Notes: generated by a model from the letters alone, not told the origin. A stretch of 5,462 nt of DNA from Rhizobiaceae bacterium (GCA_020696915.1 JAJFMR010000256.1:1-5462), one strand, 5' to 3'. Positions 1-5,462 are shown, numbered from the stretch's first letter. A program made the numbers and translations.

Positions 1-749
1 TGCCAGTCGAGCGCGATCGGCCCGAAGGTTTCGACGGTGACCCGCACGATCAGCGCCATCGCGGCCATCTTCGGTGCGGCGGCCATGAACGCGGTGACCG
101 GCGTCGGGGCACCCTCGTAGACGTCGGGTGTCCACATGTGGAACGGCACTGCCGAGATCTTGAACGCCAGGCCGGCAAGCACGAACACCAGCCCGAACAC
201 CAGCCCAAGCTGCCGCTCCGCCGAACCGAGCGCGGCCGCTATCTCCGGAAAGCCGGTGTTTCCGGTGTAGCCGTAGACGAGCGAGATGCCGTAGAGCAGG
301 ATGCCCGAGGAAAGCGATCCGAGCACGAAATATTTGAGCCCGGCCTCGCTAGAGCGCAGCTCGTCGCGGTTGATAGCCGCCAGCACATAGATGGCCAGCG
401 ACTGCAGTTCGAGCGCGAGATAGAGCGAGATCATGTCGTTGGCCGAGATCATCAGGAGCATGCCCGACGTGGCCAGGAGCATGAGCACCGGAAGCTCGAA
501 TCTGTCGAACTTCTCCGCCGTCGCGAAGCCGACCGACATCATGAGCGTGGCCGCCGACCCGACGATTGCCAAAACCTTCATGAACCTCGCGAACGGGTCG
601 GAGATGAAGCCGCCGCCGAATGCGATGCCGTCGCCGGTGAACGCGAGCAGCCAGCCCCCGGAGAGCACCAGGATCAGGACCGACAGGCCAGTCACCATCC
701 TGAAGGCGTGCTCCCGCGAATAAACGCCGACCATCAGCAGCGCCAGCAA
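1..749 (-). CDS. nuoN: NADH-quinone oxidoreductase subunit N (moiety of a NuoM-NuoN fused frame; N-terminus missing, runs off the window)
   Basis: ND2 homologue, the antiporter-like subunit nearest the quinone end of the membrane arm. About 249 codons are visible before the left edge; the rest lies outside. Alphaproteobacterial NuoN hallmarks are FISDPFARFMKVLAIVGS, LMISANDMISLYLALELQSL with the conserved Glu (codon at 410-408; E. coli Glu133), LAFKISAVPFHMWTPDVYEG with the TM7 Lys (161-159; Lys217), and TAFMAAAPKMAAMAL with the TM8 Lys (71-69; Lys247). No internal stop or frameshift is seen. Roughly the first 20 residues, including the start codon and the first half of TM1, are absent, and the frame is continuous with nuoM upstream. 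With no start of its own, it can probably be made only as part of the fusion, unless an internal codon is used. Confidence 0.9.
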   Translation of the reverse strand, partial: MLALLMVGVYSREHAFRMVTGLSVLILVLSGGWLLAFTGDGIAFGGGFISDPFARFMKVLAIVGSAATLMMSVGFATAEKFDRFELPVLMLLATSGMLLMISANDMISLYLALELQSLAIYVLAAINRDELRSSEAGLKYFVLGSLSSGILLYGISLVYGYTGNTGFPEIAAALGSAERQLGLVFGLVFVLAGLAFKISAVPFHMWTPDVYEGAPTPVTAFMAAAPKMAAMALIVRVTVETFGPIALDW

Positions 750-2171
750 GATCGGCGCCGGGTAAAAGCCGAAGAAGACGACGAGCGCGATCAGCGGGTA
801 GAGGATCGCCTTTTCGCGTCCGGACAGGTCGAGCATCGTCCTGAGACCGTCCTTGGTCAGCGCCCCGAAGATCACCCTGCGGTAGAGCCACAGCGCGTAA
901 GCCGCCGACAGGATCACGCCGGTGGTCGCAAACAGCGCCACCCATGTGTTGACCCGAAAGGCGCCGAGCAGCGTCAGGAACTCGCCGATGAAGCCGGAGG
1001 TGCCCGGCAGTCCGACATTCGCCAGCGTGAACACCATGAGCGCCACCGCGTATTTCGGCATGTTGTTGACGAGCCCGCCATAGGCGGCGATCTCGCGCGT
1101 GTGCAGGCGGTCGTAGATGACGCCGACGCACAGGAAGAGCGCGCCGGAGACCAGCCCGTGAGACAGCATCTGGAAGATCGCGCCCTGGATGCCTTCCTGG
1201 TTCATGGCGAAAGCGCCCATCGTCACGAAGCCCATATGGGCAACGGACGAATAGGCGATCAGCTTTTTCATGTCCTCCTGCATCAATGCGACCAGCGAGG
1301 TGTAGATGATGGCGACCACCGACAGCGCGAATACCAACGGCGCGAAGTCGGCCGAGGCGAGCGGGAACATCGGCAGCGAAAAGCGCAGGAATCCGTAGCC
1401 GCCCATCTTCAGAAGAATACCGGCCAGGATGACCGAGCCGGCGGTCGGGGCCTCGACATGGGCGTCCGGGAGCCAGGTGTGCACCGGCCACATCGGCATC
1501 TTCACGGCAAAGGAGGCGAAGAAGGCGAGCCATAGCCACGGCTGCATCGCCGCCGGGAAGTCATGCGTCAGCAGCGTCGGAATGTCGGTGGTGCCGGATT
1601 GATAGAGCATCGCCATCATGGCGAGCAGCATCAAAACGGAACCAAGCAGCGTGTAGAGGAAGAACTTGAAGCTCGCATAGACGCGCCTTTTGCCGCCCCA
1701 CACGCCGATGATGATGAACATCGGGATCAGGCCGCCCTCGAAGAACACGTAGAACAGCAGGAGGTCGAGGGCCGTGAACACGCCGATCATCAGCGTCTCG
1801 AGCAGCAGGAAGGCGATCATGTACTCCTTGAGCCGCGTCTGGATGGATTCCCAGCTTGCCAGGATGCAGAGCGGCATCAGGAAGGTGGTGAGGATCACGA
1901 ACAGGACGGATATGCCGTCGACTCCGACGTGATAGGAAATGCCCGAATCCAGCCAGTCCAGCTTCTCCACGAACTGGAACCCCGGGTCGGCGTTGTCGAA
2001 ACCTGCCCAGATGAAGAGCGACAGCACGAAAGTGACGATCGTGGTCAGCAACGCGGTGTTGCGGATGTAGCGCCGGGCACTGTCGCCCTCGTCGCGGGTC
2101 ACCAGGATCAGCGCCGCACCGACCAGCGGCAAAAATGTTACCAGCGAGAGGATCGGGACTCCCGACAGCAT
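1..2171 (-). CDS. Continuous NuoM-NuoN fused reading frame (partial, open at the left edge)
   Basis: From the ATG at 2171-2169 the frame stays open for 723 complete codons to position 3, then leaves the window. I checked frame and codons explicitly across the start through about residue 250 and across the junction (about residues 462-535): both halves are in the same phase. The 5' two-thirds encode a nearly complete NuoM and the remainder NuoN. The full product would be about 900-950 residues if NuoN ends normally, with some 27-28 transmembrane helices. Fused complex I subunits are known elsewhere (for example NuoCD), but a NuoM-NuoN fusion is not an arrangement I recognise as standard. The alternative is an artefactual deletion in the clone or assembly. 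Confidence 0.85.
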   Translation of the reverse strand, partial: MLSGVPILSLVTFLPLVGAALILVTRDEGDSARRYIRNTALLTTIVTFVLSLFIWAGFDNADPGFQFVEKLDWLDSGISYHVGVDGISVLFVILTTFLMPLCILASWESIQTRLKEYMIAFLLLETLMIGVFTALDLLLFYVFFEGGLIPMFIIIGVWGGKRRVYASFKFFLYTLLGSVLMLLAMMAMLYQSGTTDIPTLLTHDFPAAMQPWLWLAFFASFAVKMPMWPVHTWLPDAHVEAPTAGSVILAGILLKMGGYGFLRFSLPMFPLASADFAPLVFALSVVAIIYTSLVALMQEDMKKLIAYSSVAHMGFVTMGAFAMNQEGIQGAIFQMLSHGLVSGALFLCVGVIYDRLHTREIAAYGGLVNNMPKYAVALMVFTLANVGLPGTSGFIGEFLTLLGAFRVNTWVALFATTGVILSAAYALWLYRRVIFGALTKDGLRTMLDLSGREKAILYPLIALVVFFGFYPAPILLALLMVGVYSREHAFRMVTGLSVLILVLSGGWLLAFTGDGIAFGGGFISDPFARFMKVLAIVGSAATLMMSVGFATAEKFDRFELPVLMLLATSGMLLMISANDMISLYLALELQSLAIYVLAAINRDELRSSEAGLKYFVLGSLSSGILLYGISLVYGYTGNTGFPEIAAALGSAERQLGLVFGLVFVLAGLAFKISAVPFHMWTPDVYEGAPTPVTAFMAAAPKMAAMALIVRVTVETFGPIALDW
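735..764 (-). other. nuoM/nuoN fusion junction
   Basis: Read codon by codon on the minus strand, this segment gives YPAPILLALL, and the flanks extend it to GFYPAPILLALLMVGVYS. The left part is the end of the final NuoM helix. The right part is the second half of the first NuoN helix (relatives read roughly ...GALVLLMIGVFS). There is no stop, no spacer, no ribosome binding site and no complete NuoN N-terminus. The exact breakpoint cannot be fixed, because Ile/Leu codons at 735-752 could belong to either side. An ATG at 734-732 lies inside the NuoN part, but it has no Shine-Dalgarno sequence and would start within the first helix, so it is a poor independent start. Confidence 0.85.
750..2171 (-). 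CDS. nuoM: NADH-quinone oxidoreductase subunit M (moiety of a NuoM-NuoN fused frame, lacks its own C-terminus)
   Basis: ND4 homologue, the middle antiporter-like proton-pumping subunit of the membrane arm. Starting at the ATG that overlaps the nuoL stop, the protein begins MLSGVPILSLVTFLPLVGAA. Conserved ion-path residues are present: Glu145 in YVFFEGGLIPM (E. coli Glu144), Lys224 in FAVKMPMWPVHTWLPDA (Lys234), Lys255 in AGILLKMGGYG (Lys265) and Glu397 in GFIGEFLTL (Glu407). Recognisable NuoM sequence continues through the last helix, ending LVVFFGFYPAPI at about residue 474. Family members in related bacteria run to about 500 residues, with a polar tail and a stop; here neither exists and the frame passes straight into NuoN. 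The end coordinate is therefore the estimated limit of NuoM homology, not a stop codon. Function may be retained, since only the tail after the final helix is missing. Confidence 0.9.
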
Positions 2172-4168
2172 CAGAGCGGCCCCCCGAACATCATCCAGGT
2201 GACGAGCGCCGCGACGCCGATCAGCATGACGAAGGCGTAGTGATAGAGATAGCCGGTCTGCAGCCTGACCACCCGGTTGGTCACGTCGATCACCCGCGCC
2301 GAGATGCCGTCCGGGCCAAGCCCGTCGATGAGCCGGCCGTCGCCGGACTTCCACAGGAAGGTTCCGAGCCGCTTGGCGGGCCTCACGAACAACCAGTCGA
2401 AGAGCTCGTCGAAATACCACTTGTTGAGGAGGAACCGGTAGAGCGAGCCGTGGTATCTGGCGAGGTTCCGCGGCGTTTCGGGCGAACGGATGTAGAACTG
2501 GTAGGACACTCCGAGGCCGATCAGCATGGCCAGAAAGGGCGCCAGTTTCACCCCGAAAGGCACCTCATGGATATCATGCAGGATGTGGTTGTCGGGCAAC
2601 GTGAAGAGCGCCGTCTTCCAGAAGGATGCATACGCCTCGCCGATGAACGGCTCGAAAAACACGACGCCCGCGAAGAGCGCGCCGGCCGCCAGGATGAACA
2701 GGGGCACCAGCATGACCATCGGCGATTCGTGCACATGGTGCATGACGTCGTGGCCCGCGCGCGGAGTGCCGTGGAAGGTCATGAAGATCAGCCGCCAGGA
2801 ATAGAAGCTGGTGAAGCAGGCGGCGAGGACGAGCAGGATAAACGCAAAGCCGGCCATCGCATTGTGGCCGACAAAGGCGCCTTCGATGATGGCGTCCTTG
2901 GAAAAGAAGCCCGCCGTGCCGATGATCGTGCCGGGGATGCCGACGCCGGTCAGCGCCAGGGTACCGATGATCATCATCCAGTAAGTGTACGGGATCAGGG
3001 TCCTCAGTCCGCCCATCCTGCGCATGTCCTGCTCGTCGGAGACGGCATGGATGACCGAGCCGGAGCCGAGGAACAGCAGCGCCTTGAAGAAGGCGTGCGT
3101 GAACAGATGGAAGATCGCCGCGGAATAGAAACCCAGGCCGAGCGCCACGAACATGTAGCCGAGCTGCGAGCAGGTCGAATAGGCGATGACCCGCTTGATG
3201 TCGTTCTGGACGAGGCCGACGGTGGCCGCGAAGAACGCCGTGAAGGCGCCAACGAAGATCACCACGGTCAGAGCCGAATGCGACAGCTCGAAGAGCGGCG
3301 ACAGCCGTGCCAGCATGAACACCCCGGCCGTCACCATGGTCGCCGCATGGATGAGAGCCGAGACCGGTGTCGGACCCTCCATGGCGTCCGGCAGCCAGGT
3401 GTGCAGCGGCACCTGCGCCGACTTGCCCATGGCACCCATGAAGAGCAGGAGGCACACCACGGTGAGCGCCGCCTGGCGGTCTAGGGAGTAGCCGAGGAAA
3501 TTCAGCACCGCCTCGCCGCCCTGGCCGGCCGCCGCTGCCTCGGCGGCCGGCAGGTAGGCAGCGGCGTTGGCGAAGATCGTGTCGAGCTGGACCGAGCCGA
3601 ACAGCACGAAGACCCCGAAAATGCCGAGCAGGAAGCCGAAATCGCCGATCCGGTTGACCACGAAGGCCTTGATCGCCGCCGCATTCGCGGAAGGCTTCTT
3701 GTACCAGAAACCGATCAGCAGATAGGAGGCGAGGCCTACCCCCTCCCAGCCGAAGAACATCTGGACGAGGTTATCGGCCGTCACCAGCATCAGCATTGCG
3801 AAGGTGAAGAGGGACAGATAGGCGAAGAAGCGCGGGCGGTCGGGATCGTGATGCATGTAACCGACAGAATAGATATGGACCAGCGCCGACACGGTGTTGA
3901 CCACCACCAGCATGACGACCGTCAGCGTGTCGACCCGCAGCGCCCAGTCGGCCTGCAGGCTGCCTGACTCGATGAAGCGCATCACCGGAACGGTGAATGT
4001 TTCGGCATCGCCGAAGCCCACCGAGAAAAACGCCACCCAGGAGAGCAGCGCGGCGATCACCATGAAGCCGCAGGTGATGTATTCGGATGCCTTGGCGCCG
4101 AGCGGCGTGCCGAACAGGCCGACGACGAGGAAGCCGAGAAGCGGTAGGGCGACGATTGCCTGATACAT
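2171..4168 (-). CDS. nuoL: NADH-quinone oxidoreductase subunit L
   Basis: 665-residue antiporter-like subunit, ND5 homologue, at the distal tip of the complex I membrane arm. Its long amphipathic lateral helix (HL) normally lies along NuoM and NuoN. Key residues are present: Glu142 in FFGWEGVG (E. coli Glu144), Asp176 in NRIGDFG (Asp178), Lys249 in GAMGKSAQ (Lys229), His274 in ALIHAATMV (His254), Lys362 in HAFFKALL (Lys342) and Lys424-Asp425 in FFSKDAI (Lys399-Asp400). PLHTWLPDAMEGPTP (255-269) is the broken-helix motif of the Proton_antipo_M family. The C-terminal part, with NKWYFDELFDWLFVRP (582-597) and a final hydrophobic helix, covers HL and the last TM. It is longer than E. coli NuoL, in part through an Ala/Gly-rich loop at about 201-222, as is usual in alphaproteobacteria. 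Its TGA overlaps the nuoM ATG (TGATG). Confidence 0.98.
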   Translation of the reverse strand: MYQAIVALPLLGFLVVGLFGTPLGAKASEYITCGFMVIAALLSWVAFFSVGFGDAETFTVPVMRFIESGSLQADWALRVDTLTVVMLVVVNTVSALVHIYSVGYMHHDPDRPRFFAYLSLFTFAMLMLVTADNLVQMFFGWEGVGLASYLLIGFWYKKPSANAAAIKAFVVNRIGDFGFLLGIFGVFVLFGSVQLDTIFANAAAYLPAAEAAAAGQGGEAVLNFLGYSLDRQAALTVVCLLLFMGAMGKSAQVPLHTWLPDAMEGPTPVSALIHAATMVTAGVFMLARLSPLFELSHSALTVVIFVGAFTAFFAATVGLVQNDIKRVIAYSTCSQLGYMFVALGLGFYSAAIFHLFTHAFFKALLFLGSGSVIHAVSDEQDMRRMGGLRTLIPYTYWMMIIGTLALTGVGIPGTIIGTAGFFSKDAIIEGAFVGHNAMAGFAFILLVLAACFTSFYSWRLIFMTFHGTPRAGHDVMHHVHESPMVMLVPLFILAAGALFAGVVFFEPFIGEAYASFWKTALFTLPDNHILHDIHEVPFGVKLAPFLAMLIGLGVSYQFYIRSPETPRNLARYHGSLYRFLLNKWYFDELFDWLFVRPAKRLGTFLWKSGDGRLIDGLGPDGISARVIDVTNRVVRLQTGYLYHYAFVMLIGVAALVTWMMFGGPL
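2180..2185 (-). promoter_or_regulatory. G-rich putative ribosome binding site of nuoM
   Basis: GGGGGG on the minus strand lies 8 bases before the nuoM ATG (2171-2169), within the last codons of nuoL. It is not a canonical Shine-Dalgarno sequence. Coupling through the TGATG overlap with the nuoL stop may matter more. Confidence 0.3.
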
Positions 4169-4175
4169 GGTGTCG

Positions 4176-4179
4176 TTCC
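4176..4179 (-). promoter_or_regulatory. Weak ribosome binding site of nuoL
   Basis: In the 12-base nuoK-nuoL gap the minus strand reads GGAA 8 bases before the nuoL ATG (4168-4166). The match to the Shine-Dalgarno consensus is modest, but spacing and position fit the only sensible nuoL start. Confidence 0.45.
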
Positions 4180-4180
4180 G

Positions 4181-4489
4181 TCAGCCCTTCATCATGTTCA
4201 CGTCTTCGACGGCGATCGAGCCGCGGTTGCGGAAGAAGACGACCAGGATGGCGAGCCCGATGGCCGCTTCCGCCGCGGCGACGGTGAGCACGAACAGCGC
4301 GAACACCTGCCCGACCAGATCTCCGAGCGCCGCCGAGAAGGCCACGAAGTTGATGTTGACCGAGAGCAGGATGAGCTCGATCGACATCAGCATGACGATG
4401 ACGTTCTTCCTGTTCAGGAAAATGCCGAAGACGCCGATGGTGAACAGCACGGCCGAAACGGTGAGGAAATGCGAGATACCGACCGTCAT
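4181..4489 (-). CDS. nuoK: NADH-quinone oxidoreductase subunit K
   Basis: 102-residue, three-helix membrane protein, ND4L homologue and the smallest core complex I subunit (usually about 100 residues, so full length). It lies between NuoJ and NuoN in the membrane arm and forms part of the proton path leading from the quinone site. The helix segment VMLMSIELILLSVNINFVAF (about 32-51) contains Glu38 and the third helix contains Glu74 (TVAAAEAAIGLA). These match the two conserved buried glutamates known as Glu36 and Glu72 in Escherichia coli NuoK. The C-terminus ends in the usual polar tail with EDVNMMKG. Its start overlaps the nuoJ stop by one base, and nuoL follows after 12 bases. No anomaly seen. 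Confidence 0.98.
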   Translation of the reverse strand: MTVGISHFLTVSAVLFTIGVFGIFLNRKNVIVMLMSIELILLSVNINFVAFSAALGDLVGQVFALFVLTVAAAEAAIGLAILVVFFRNRGSIAVEDVNMMKG

Positions 4490-5109
4490 CAGATACCCCT
4501 GCCCGTTTCGACCTTCTTGATCTCGATTGCCGTCGCCGCCGTTCGCCGCACTTGTGCGCCGATGTCCTGCCGCCTGACGCCCTGCCTGTGCCGCAGCGTC
4601 AGCACGATGGCGCCGATCATGGCGACCAGGAGCACCAGGCCGGCGATCTGAAAGAAATAGATGTAGTCCGTGTAGAGGATGTCGCCGAGCGCGGCGGTAT
4701 TGCTGCGGGCGGCGAGGTCGGGCATCGGGGCGGAGATCGAGGACGCCAGCTGCGGCGCGAAGGCATAGCCGGCGCCGACGACGACGAGTTCCGCGGCCAG
4801 CACCAGGCCGACGATCGCGCCGACCGGCGCATAGCGCAGCGCGCCGCTCCTGAGCGCCGCGAAGTCGACGTCGAGCATCATCACGACGAAGAGGAAGAGC
4901 ACGGCCACGGCGCCGACATAGACGATCAGCAGGATCATCGCCAGGAACTCGGCGCCGGCGAGCAGGAACAATCCCGCCGCGTTGACGAAGGTGAGGATCA
5001 GATAGAGCACCGAATGCACGGGGTTGCGGGCCGAAATGACCATGAAGGCCGCCGCCACCGTTATCAGGGCGAACAGATGGAAGAAGATCGCCTCTAGTCC
5101 GTTCAGCAT
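4489..5109 (-). CDS. nuoJ: NADH-quinone oxidoreductase subunit J
   Basis: 206-residue membrane protein, the ND6 homologue of complex I, located in the membrane arm beside NuoA, NuoK and NuoH. The N-terminus MLNGLEAIFFHLFALI and the segment ISARNPVHSVLYLIL (about residues 25-39) are family hallmarks. The conserved third helix, AEFLAMILLIVYVGAVAVLF (about 53-72), carries the Tyr-Val-Gly region where the family has a pi-bulge implicated in coupling quinone chemistry to the proton path. Five hydrophobic segments are visible, followed by a polar C-terminal tail from about residue 173. Length fits alphaproteobacterial NuoJ. The ATG at 5109-5107 gives the expected N-terminus; upstream there is only a weak GGGA-type ribosome site. 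The TGA stop overlaps the nuoK ATG as TGATG, which suggests translational coupling. Confidence 0.97.
   Translation of the reverse strand: MLNGLEAIFFHLFALITVAAAFMVISARNPVHSVLYLILTFVNAAGLFLLAGAEFLAMILLIVYVGAVAVLFLFVVMMLDVDFAALRSGALRYAPVGAIVGLVLAAELVVVGAGYAFAPQLASSISAPMPDLAARSNTAALGDILYTDYIYFFQIAGLVLLVAMIGAIVLTLRHRQGVRRQDIGAQVRRTAATAIEIKKVETGRGI
4496..4500 (-). promoter_or_regulatory. Ribosome binding site of nuoK
   Basis: AGGGG on the minus strand, inside the last codons of nuoJ, lies 6 bases before the nuoK ATG (4489-4487). It supports this start, and with the TGATG stop/start overlap it suggests that nuoK is translated by reinitiation or coupling after nuoJ. Confidence 0.6.
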
Positions 5110-5366
5110 GGGATCGTCCCGGTTACTGGCAGGCGGACCGCGAGGCGGGCTGCCCGGATGTGGTCCCCGCTCCCCTCGGCCGCAGCGCCCGCGTGCTCCT
5201 TACACCGGCCGGCGCCGAAAGCAACGCGCCTGCCGCTGCACTCTGATGTTTTCGCACCGGGAGGAAACCCGGGAAGCGGATTGTCGTCTTCAGACCCGAT
5301 GTGGCGTCCGGGCCCGTTCCCCTTCCACCAGGCTCCGGCCAGGTCCAGGCGAGCCGCACGCCCGTT
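5110..5366 (-). other. nuoI-nuoJ spacer without a convincing gene
   Basis: This 257-base gap is by far the largest in an operon whose other visible boundaries are overlaps or a 12-base gap. It is GC-rich and holds several small palindromes (CGGGCCCG at 5309-5316, CCGGCCGG at 5205-5212) and a 5-bp hairpin at 5257-5272. On the minus strand a perfect Shine-Dalgarno-like TAAGGAG lies at 5196-5202, but no ATG, GTG or TTG sits at a usable distance behind it. An 86-codon open frame spans nearly the whole spacer (5383 to 5123), but its product is an Arg/Pro/Gly/Ala-rich sequence with no recognisable fold. I see no good sigma70-type promoter and no U-tract terminator. It may be an untranslated leader for nuoJ or a relic. 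Confidence 0.5.
5257..5272. repeat. Short GC inverted repeat in the nuoI-nuoJ spacer
   Basis: CCGGG at 5257-5261 and CCCGG at 5268-5272 form a 5-bp perfect stem with a 6-base loop. Neither strand has a run of T after the stem, so it is not a canonical intrinsic terminator. In such GC-rich DNA a stem this short could be chance. Confidence 0.3.
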
Positions 5367-5462
5367 CTATCTGTATGGTGCATCCATCTCGATGTTGCGC
5401 GCGATCTCCCGCTCCCAGCGGTCGCCGTTGGCGAGAAGCTTGTCCTTGTCGTAGTAGAGCTC
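5367..5462 (-). CDS. nuoI: NADH-quinone oxidoreductase subunit I, C-terminal end (partial)
   Basis: Only the last 31 codons and a TAG stop (5369-5367) are inside the window; the gene enters from the right edge. The visible residues begin ELYYDKDKLLANGDRWE and end in NIEMDAPYR, the characteristic C-terminus of alphaproteobacterial NuoI (TYKY/NDUFS8 homologue). The family binds two [4Fe-4S] clusters (N6a, N6b) and carries electrons through the hydrophilic arm to cluster N2 in NuoB near the quinone site; the cluster-binding cysteines lie upstream of the window and cannot be checked. Its position just before nuoJ on the same strand fits the standard nuo order. Identification rests on a short but distinctive tail plus context. 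Confidence 0.93.
   Translation of the reverse strand, partial: ELYYDKDKLLANGDRWEREIARNIEMDAPYR

Noticed and set aside
732..749. Separate nuoN start at the ATG (734-732) or TTG (749-747) inside the fused frame
   Set aside because: Neither has a Shine-Dalgarno sequence upstream, and both would begin the protein in the middle of its first helix, lacking the normal N-terminus. The frame is continuous with nuoM.
138..1535. 465-codon open frame on the plus strand
   Set aside because: It lies antisense to the nuoM/nuoN coding frame. Its product is an extremely Arg/Glu/His/Gln-rich sequence, as expected when GC-rich codons for hydrophobic residues are read in reverse. No domain, and the opposite strand encodes clear complex I subunits.
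349..1539. 396-codon minus-strand frame overlapping nuoM/nuoN
   Set aside because: It is in another phase from the nuoM/nuoN frame and its product is Arg/Gly/His-rich. The true frame carries the conserved NuoM and NuoN motifs.
1563..2240. 225-codon plus-strand frame across the nuoL/nuoM boundary
   Set aside because: Antisense shadow of the nuoM 5' end and the nuoL 3' end, with repetitive charged composition.
2574..3455. 293-codon minus-strand frame within nuoL
   Set aside because: Out-of-phase shadow of nuoL; the true nuoL frame is fully conserved and uninterrupted.
2135..3484. 449-codon open frame on the plus strand
   Set aside because: Antisense to nuoL, with the same Glu/His/Arg/Gln-rich shadow composition. 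No recognisable motif or credible upstream signals.
4552..5097. 181-codon plus-strand frame opposite nuoJ
   Set aside because: Antisense shadow with Glu/His/Asp/Gln-rich low-complexity composition opposite a well-identified nuoJ.
5257..5272. Intrinsic terminator between nuoI and nuoJ
   Set aside because: The stem is only 5 bp and neither strand has a following T tract, so it does not meet the usual criteria. Termination here would also cut off the essential distal nuo genes.
1..5462. Mobile element, CRISPR array, tRNA or phage-like content
   Set aside because: No terminal inverted repeats, spaced direct repeats, tRNA-like cloverleaf or transposase/integrase motifs were seen. Nearly every base outside the nuoI-nuoJ spacer is accounted for by complex I genes.

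Overview
This is a GC-rich window carrying the distal half of a nuo operon (proton-pumping NADH:quinone oxidoreductase, respiratory complex I). All genes are on the minus strand and read from high to low coordinates in the order nuoI (3' end only), nuoJ, nuoK, nuoL, nuoM, nuoN (5' part only). Protein wording and gene order match alphaproteobacterial, Hyphomicrobiales (Rhizobiales)-type complex I, with a Phyllobacteriaceae/Rhizobiaceae-like flavour. That placement is from family knowledge, not from a search.

Layout from operon-upstream to downstream: the last 31 codons of nuoI (5367-5462); a 257-base spacer with no convincing gene (5110-5366); nuoJ (4489-5109); nuoK (4181-4489), overlapping the nuoJ stop by one base; nuoL (2171-4168) after a 12-base gap; then one uninterrupted frame from 2171 to the left window edge that holds nuoM followed by nuoN. 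NuoJ and NuoK are small membrane subunits next to the quinone/hydrophilic-arm junction. NuoL, NuoM and NuoN are the three antiporter-like subunits of the membrane arm. NuoI is the 2x[4Fe-4S] subunit that passes electrons toward the quinone site. All the charged residues normally linked to proton translocation that I looked for in the visible parts of K, L, M and N are present.

The one truly unusual thing is the nuoM/nuoN boundary. NuoM does not end. After its last transmembrane helix (Tyr-Pro-Ala-Pro-Ile, codons at about 750-764) the same frame runs directly into the first helix of NuoN, with no stop codon, spacer or NuoN start. The periplasmic tail of NuoM (roughly 25-30 residues) and the NuoN N-terminus (roughly 20 residues) are missing, as if an in-frame deletion of very roughly 150 bases had fused the two genes. 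This could be a real NuoMN fusion protein or a deletion artefact of clone or assembly; the sequence alone cannot decide. Everything else looks like ordinary complex I coding sequence, and the long plus-strand open frames are antisense shadows.
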